Assembly (NCBI RefSeq): GCF_002217285.1
Contig: NZ_MUGW01000016.1
Span: 1-64,000 of the forward strand
DNA: 64,000 bases
Direction of reading: 5' to 3'
Origin: Flavobacterium hercynium
Lineage (GTDB): Bacteria; Bacteroidota; Bacteroidia; Flavobacteriales; Flavobacteriaceae
The translations under genes were made by a program, and so were the position numbers. The notes beneath the pieces were generated by a model that had not been told where the DNA came from, ran no database searches, and saw nothing but the letters and a program-made list of their open reading frames with translations. Below, piece after piece: positions 59,740-64,000 of the stretch; the stretch's first letter is position 1; every line of letters begins with the position of its first letter.

Positions 59740-60471
59740 TTACTGAAGTGCGAGGAATAAAGCCGCCGCTAAGCAGGTTCCTATTACTGGTCCAACGATT
59801 GGGATCCAAGCATAAGTCCAGTTACTGCTTCCTTTGATAGGTAAAAGTGAGTGCATGATTCTTGGTCCTAAATCTCGTGCAGGATTTATGGCATATCCGG
59901 TTGTACCTCCTAAAGATAAACCTATTGCCCAGACTACTAATGTAACAGGAAGTGCTCCAATAGTTCCCAGACCAATTGCTGCTGTAGTATCGCTTGCAAT
60001 TTTTAATTCCGGACCTGCAATGTAAAAGATTGCAAAAATCAAGACAAATGAAGCAACTGCTTCGCTTATAATGTTCGAAACATTATTTTTGATTGCCGGA
60101 CCTGTTGAAAAACAAGCCAGTTTAGCACCTTCATCTTCCGTTGCTGCAAAATGATCTTTATGTGACAGCCATACTAAAAAGGCTCCAAGCATTGCTCCAA
60201 TCATTTGAGCGATAATATAGGTAGGAACCAAGCTCCAGCTAAATTTTCCGATCAATGCTAAACCAAGTGTAACGATTGGGTTTAAATGTGCCCCGCTAAT
60301 TGGTCCTGCAATAATTACGCCTACAAAAACAGCAAATGCCCACGCAGTTGTAATCACTATCCATCCTGAGTTATTACCATTTGTACCTTTAAGCGCTACA
60401 TTTGCAACAACACCATTTCCTAATAAAATAAGTACCATAGTACCTAAAATTTCTGCTATAAAGGGAGTCAT
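59740..60471 (-). CDS. glpF: Glycerol uptake facilitator (aquaglyceroporin)
   Basis: 243 residues, six membrane segments of the MIP family. The two half-helix motifs are AHLNPIVTLGLAL (NPI instead of the usual NPA) and YAINPARDLGPRI (NPA; the following D-L-G-P-R is typical of glycerol facilitators). The insert around SHKDHFAATEDEG is also glycerol-type. Passive glycerol entry across the inner membrane. Lies between glpK and the barrel gene. Confidence 0.95.
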   Translation of the reverse strand: MTPFIAEILGTMVLILLGNGVVANVALKGTNGNNSGWIVITTAWAFAVFVGVIIAGPISGAHLNPIVTLGLALIGKFSWSLVPTYIIAQMIGAMLGAFLVWLSHKDHFAATEDEGAKLACFSTGPAIKNNVSNIISEAVASFVLIFAIFYIAGPELKIASDTTAAIGLGTIGALPVTLVVWAIGLSLGGTTGYAINPARDLGPRIMHSLLPIKGSSNWTYAWIPIVGPVIGTCLAAALFLALQ

Positions 60472-60498
60472 AATCTTATATATTTGTTAATAATTCAT

Positions 60499-61992
60499 TT
60501 ACTCGATCCAGTTCGAAGTGCGCCCAACGGCTTTGTCCCAGTTTTTTACCAGTTCATTTACATCTTTTTTTTTCATTTGTGGAGCAAACACTTTATCTAC
60601 AGACCATTGTTCTTTTAGATCATCCATGTTTTTCCAGTAGCCTATTGCTAATCCTGCTAAGTATGCAGCTCCTAATGCTGTTGTTTCTAGCGTTTTTGGT
60701 CGGGAAACTGTAGATCCAAAAATATCAGATTGAAACTGCATCAATAAATTATTAGCAGCAGCACCTCCGTCAACTCTTAATTCTTTTCCTTTTTCTCCAA
60801 AATCAGCTTCCATTGCTTTTAGTAAATCATTTACCTGATAAGCAATACCTTCCAGTGTTGCTCTTGCAATATGTGCATTTGTAGTACCTCTTGTGATTCC
60901 AAAAATCGCTCCTCTTGCATATTGATCCCAGTATGGAGCTCCTAGTCCAGTTAATGCAGGTACAAAGTATACACCACCATTATCTGTAACGCTAGAGGCT
61001 AAAGTCTCAACTTCTTCTGATTTGCAAATCATTTTGGCGCCATCTCGTAACCATTGTACTGCTGCACCTCCAACGAAAACACTACCTTCTAAAGCGTATG
61101 ACGTTTTTCCGTTAATTTTCCATGCAACCGTTGTCAATAAATTGTTTTTTGAGATAATAGGTTTATCACCAGTATTCATTAGCATAAAACAACCTGTTCC
61201 GTAAGTGTTTTTTACCATTCCTGAAGTAGTACATAGCTGACCAAAAAGAGCAGCTTGCTGATCTCCGGCAACACCGGCAATTGGAATTTTTGAGGCAAAA
61301 AGGGTAGTACATGTTTCTCCGTAAATGGTGCTGCTTTCTTTTACTTCCGGCAGCATAGCTCTTGGAATATCGAACAACTCTAGCAATTCATTATCCCATT
61401 CCATTGTGTTAATGTTGAATAATAAAGTTCTGCTTGCGTTAGAAACGTCTGTCATAAATAATTTACTACGTGTAAGTTTCCATATTAGCCAGGTATCAAC
61501 GGTTCCGAAACAAAGTTTTCCTTCTTCTGCTTTTTTGCGTGCTCCGGGCACATTGTCTAAAATCCATTTTACTTTTGTTCCTGAGAAGTAAGCATCCAGA
61601 ATAAGACCTGTTTTTTGCTGAATCATTTCAGTATGCCCCTTTGCTTTTAATTCGTCGCAATATTTAGCAGTTCTTCGATCTTGCCAGACAATTGCGTTGT
61701 AAATTGGTTCGCTTGTTTCTCTGTCCCAAACAATTGTAGTTTCGCGTTGATTTGTAATTCCAATCGCTGCAATTTCTCTGCCTGAGATTCCCACTTTCGC
61801 AATTACTTCAGCTGCTACACTTACTTGCGATGACCAGATTTCGTTTGGGTCATGTTCTACCCATCCTGGTTTAGGAAAAATTTGTTCAAATGGTTTTTGG
61901 GAAACACTTACGATTTCTCCGCCATGATTAAATACAATTGCTCTGGAGGAAGTTGTTCCCTGGTCAAGAGCTAGAATTAATTTGTTTTCCAT
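60499..61992 (-). CDS. glpK: Glycerol kinase
   Basis: 497 residues, full FGGY kinase length. [22 protein letters not shown] at the start, [54 protein letters not shown] and [15 protein letters not shown] are GlpK hallmarks. Phosphorylates glycerol, trapping it as glycerol-3-phosphate. 30 nt downstream of glpD. Confidence 0.99.
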   Translation of the reverse strand: MENKLILALDQGTTSSRAIVFNHGGEIVSVSQKPFEQIFPKPGWVEHDPNEIWSSQVSVAAEVIAKVGISGREIAAIGITNQRETTIVWDRETSEPIYNAIVWQDRRTAKYCDELKAKGHTEMIQQKTGLILDAYFSGTKVKWILDNVPGARKKAEEGKLCFGTVDTWLIWKLTRSKLFMTDVSNASRTLLFNINTMEWDNELLELFDIPRAMLPEVKESSTIYGETCTTLFASKIPIAGVAGDQQAALFGQLCTTSGMVKNTYGTGCFMLMNTGDKPIISKNNLLTTVAWKINGKTSYALEGSVFVGGAAVQWLRDGAKMICKSEEVETLASSVTDNGGVYFVPALTGLGAPYWDQYARGAIFGITRGTTNAHIARATLEGIAYQVNDLLKAMEADFGEKGKELRVDGGAAANNLLMQFQSDIFGSTVSRPKTLETTALGAAYLAGLAIGYWKNMDDLKEQWSVDKVFAPQMKKKDVNELVKNWDKAVGRTSNWIE

Positions 61993-62022
61993 GGTAATGA
62001 ATATTTTAAATTAATAAAGTTT

Positions 62023-63600
62023 TTATTGGAATTCCGGTAAAAGGAATCCTTTTGAAATTTCTCTAAAATTTGAAATTTCTCTTGTTACCCAAGCCTCGTC
62101 ATGTCCAAGTTCTTTCGCGATCAAGCGCGCTACTTTTTCAGAAGATTGAATTGCGGCTCTGGCATCTAGAAACAATAAACGAACACGTCTTGCTAAAACA
62201 TCGTCGACAGTTCTTGCCATTTCATGTCGTATTGCCCAAGCCACTTCGGCCATTGTAAATTCGTGGTCCGGGTGTACTTTTTCTCTTAATTCTGGTTCAC
62301 TTAGTTGTAGTGCTACTATTTTAGGAATATCGGAACCGTATATGTATAAGTGATTTTCTCTGTCTAATGTATTCGTAACCTGGTTTCCGTGAATAGGAAG
62401 GTGTTCTGTCACACATGTTCTTTTAGCTAATTTGCCTACACTAATTGCTTTGTCTATAATGTCTTCGGAAATTTTTCTATAAGTTGTCCATTTTCCTCCT
62501 GTAATAGTGATTAGACCTGTTTCTGAAACTATAATTTTATGACTTCTTGAAACCTCTTTAGTGCTTTTTCCTTCTTCTTCAGGAGCAGCCAAAGGACGTA
62601 AGCCTGCAAATACAGAAAGAACATCGGCTCTGGTTGGTTTTTTTGCTAAAAAGCGTTGTGCTGTTTCCAATACAAATTCTATTTCACTTTCTAATGCAAT
62701 AGGTTCTAAGCTTTGTTTCTTGATTAAAGTATCTGTTGTTCCTACTACAATTCTGTTATGCCACGGCACAGCAAACAAAACTCTTCCATCGCTTGTTTTA
62801 GGAATCATTAAAGCGTGATCACTTGGTAAAAATGATCGGTCAAACACAAGGTGAATTCCTTGGCTTGGAACAATATATTTTTTATAAACTTTATCGTTTA
62901 GTTTCATGATGGCATTGGTAAAAACTCCCGTAGCATTAATGATCGCTGAACCCTTTATTTCGTGTAGTTCGCCAGTTTCCTGATCCAATACCTGCACACC
63001 AATAACCTGGTTTTTGTCGTCTTTTAATAAATTGACAACTTTTGCATAGTTCAAAAGACAAGCGCCTTTTTCTACTGCTGTTTGAGCAATATTTATAGCC
63101 AAACGAGAATCATCAAACTGACCGTCATGGTAAATAACACCACTTACTAATCCTTTTTCTTCAACGGTAGGAAGCATTTCAATCGTTTTCTTTTTTGAGA
63201 TGTATTTTGAACGCCCTAGACTTAAACGTCCTGCAAGCCAATCGTAAATAGTTAATCCGATAGTGTAAAAGGAACCTCCCCACCAATTATAGTTTGGGAT
63301 TACAAAAGATTGGTTTTTAACTAAATGTCCTGCATTTTGCGCCATTAAACCTCTTTCTTTCAATGCCTCTCTTACTAAATGTACATCTCCTTGTTCAAGG
63401 TATCGAACACCGCCGTGTACTAATTTGGTACTTCTGCTTGAAGTTCCTTTAGCAAAATCAACCGCCTCAATAAGAATCGTTTTGTAACCTCGGCTGGCAG
63501 CATCAAGAGCAGTTCCAAGACCGCTTGCTCCACCACCAATTACAATCACATCCCATTTAGGAGTATTTTTTAGTTTCGATAATTGTTCTGAATGTTTCAT
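62023..63600 (-). CDS. glpD: Glycerol-3-phosphate dehydrogenase, FAD-dependent
   Basis: 525 residues. The FAD-binding motif is VIVIGGGASGLGTALDAASRG, followed by GTSSRSTKLVHGGVRYLEQGD, GIHLVFDR, WHNRIVVGTTDT and ITGGKWTTYRKISEDI. The C-terminal DAO domain includes VAWAIRHEMARTVDDVLARR. Oxidises glycerol-3-phosphate to DHAP and feeds electrons to the quinone pool at the inner membrane. First gene of the operon, with a well-formed promoter upstream. An oxidase (GlpO) version is possible but the respiratory enzyme is more likely. Confidence 0.98.
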   Translation of the reverse strand: MKHSEQLSKLKNTPKWDVIVIGGGASGLGTALDAASRGYKTILIEAVDFAKGTSSRSTKLVHGGVRYLEQGDVHLVREALKERGLMAQNAGHLVKNQSFVIPNYNWWGGSFYTIGLTIYDWLAGRLSLGRSKYISKKKTIEMLPTVEEKGLVSGVIYHDGQFDDSRLAINIAQTAVEKGACLLNYAKVVNLLKDDKNQVIGVQVLDQETGELHEIKGSAIINATGVFTNAIMKLNDKVYKKYIVPSQGIHLVFDRSFLPSDHALMIPKTSDGRVLFAVPWHNRIVVGTTDTLIKKQSLEPIALESEIEFVLETAQRFLAKKPTRADVLSVFAGLRPLAAPEEEGKSTKEVSRSHKIIVSETGLITITGGKWTTYRKISEDIIDKAISVGKLAKRTCVTEHLPIHGNQVTNTLDRENHLYIYGSDIPKIVALQLSEPELREKVHPDHEFTMAEVAWAIRHEMARTVDDVLARRVRLLFLDARAAIQSSEKVARLIAKELGHDEAWVTREISNFREISKGFLLPEFQ

Positions 63601-63647
63601 ATTGTTTCGTTTTGTAGATATTTTTGTAAGTATTCATATTTGTTTTA

Positions 63648-63677
63648 CAAAGATAGCGTAACATAACACAATCAAAA
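63648..63677 (-). promoter_or_regulatory. Promoter of the glpD operon (TTTTG-N17-TATCTTTG)
   Basis: On the minus strand the -33 TTTTG (63673-63677) and exact -7 TATCTTTG (63648-63655) are 17 bases apart, the best Bacteroidota-type promoter in the window. Confidence 0.75.
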
Positions 63678-63695
63678 TAACAGATTAGGACATAA

Positions 63696-63724
63696 TTGCA
63701 TTTGCCTTATTTGTCATATCTTTA
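63696..63724 (+). promoter_or_regulatory. Possible promoter of the DeoR-type regulator
   Basis: TTG (63696-63698), 18-base spacer, TATCTTTA (63717-63724), one base off TAnnTTTG. It is divergent from, and about 40 bases away from, the glpD promoter, so one regulator could control both. Confidence 0.4.
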
Positions 63725-63755
63725 CAATTCGAACTGAGTTAAATATGTAGATAAG

Positions 63756-64000
63756 ATGGTGATTATTAATAAAAGACAAAAAGATATACTTAAAGAAATT
63801 GAAGAAAATGGGTTTGTTACTGTTGCAGATTTATGTGAAATGCATAATGTTTCAACCGTAACAATACGAAAGGATTTAAATTTTTTAGAAAATGAAAAAC
63901 TTTTGCACCGTACTCATGGAGGAGCTAGTAAAAAGCCGATTTATGCTTTCGAAAGAAATGTAAATGATAAGGAAGGGCTGCAGGTTGAACAAAAGAAACA
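63756..64000 (+). CDS. DeoR-family transcriptional regulator, partial (GlpR-like)
   Basis: The reading frame is open from the ATG at 63756 to the window edge, giving 81 N-terminal codons and no stop. It begins MVIINKRQKDILKEIEENG, followed by VTVADLCEMHNVSTVTIRKDL, NFLENEKLLHRTHGGA: the DeoR winged-helix domain, with VSTVTIRKDL as recognition helix and HRTHGGA as the family hallmark. The effector-binding sugar-phosphate domain lies beyond the window. Divergent position next to glpD suggests repression of the glycerol operon in response to glycerol-3-phosphate, as GlpR does in E. coli. Confidence 0.93.
   Translation, partial: MVIINKRQKDILKEIEENGFVTVADLCEMHNVSTVTIRKDLNFLENEKLLHRTHGGASKKPIYAFERNVNDKEGLQVEQKK

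Overview
The window is a stretch of a Bacteroidota chromosome, almost certainly from Flavobacterium or a close relative in the Flavobacteriaceae. It is AT-rich. Many exported proteins have short signal peptides ending in A-Q, and one carries a type IX secretion (T9SS type B) C-terminal domain. Several promoters show the Bacteroidota -7 element TAnnTTTG, and ribosome binding sites are weak. No rRNA, tRNA, CRISPR array, insertion sequence or prophage is visible. This is mostly core chromosome with accessory touches.

Layout. 1-2.2 kb: a single-domain response regulator and a PAS histidine kinase, divergent from typA (2.3-4.1 kb). 4.1-8.5 kb: tandem word-like repeats, then an ABC exporter (ATPase and permease) in line with a choice-of-anchor-L T9SS surface protein. 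8.6-10.6 kb: an uncharacterised gene with kinase-like motifs and a lipoprotein. 10.7-18.1 kb: a very large outer-membrane fusion (metallophosphoesterase, kinase-like middle, Omp85-like barrel), divergent by only 26 bp from an HD-domain protein with a Pycsar-effector-like membrane module, then a GAF protein. 18.3-24.2 kb: a nucleoid-associated protein, a four-helix-bundle protein, a PRiA4-ORF3-like protein, an HPP membrane protein, a ClC channel, and a three-gene VOC/acetyltransferase/DinB operon. 24.3-31.4 kb: a TonB-dependent receptor, a PAP2 phosphatase, and an OmpR/kinase/LTA-synthase-like operon. 31.7-35.2 kb: a LytS/LytTR two-component operon with three copies of the 2TM domain. 35.2-40.3 kb: two lipoproteins, ctaA, cca and yaaA. 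40.4-45.1 kb: an EmrAB/TolC-type tripartite efflux operon headed by a TetR regulator with a 15-bp-arm palindromic operator. 45.2-47.4 kb: an M1 aminopeptidase-like protein and an unknown protein. 47.5-55.4 kb: a complete tryptophan operon, trpE-G-D-(four-helix)-C-F-B-(GGCT)-A. 55.5-58.8 kb: a beta-helix protein and a MarR/nitroreductase/YceI operon with two palindromic operators. 58.9-64.0 kb: a glycerol operon (glpD-K-F and an outer-membrane barrel), divergent from a DeoR-type regulator cut by the window end.

Highlights. (1) The trp operon has a classical ribosome-mediated attenuator that reads cleanly from sequence: an 18-codon leader peptide with three consecutive Trp codons, a terminator hairpin with a T-run, and a competing antiterminator pairing. 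(2) The 1244-residue outer-membrane protein appears to join a phosphoesterase, a domain with Fam20C/HipA/CotH-type kinase motifs and an Omp85-like barrel. (3) An orphan HD-PycTM-like protein sits next to it with no visible cyclase. (4) Many intergenic gaps are filled with different short word-like repeats and hairpins, some inside operons.
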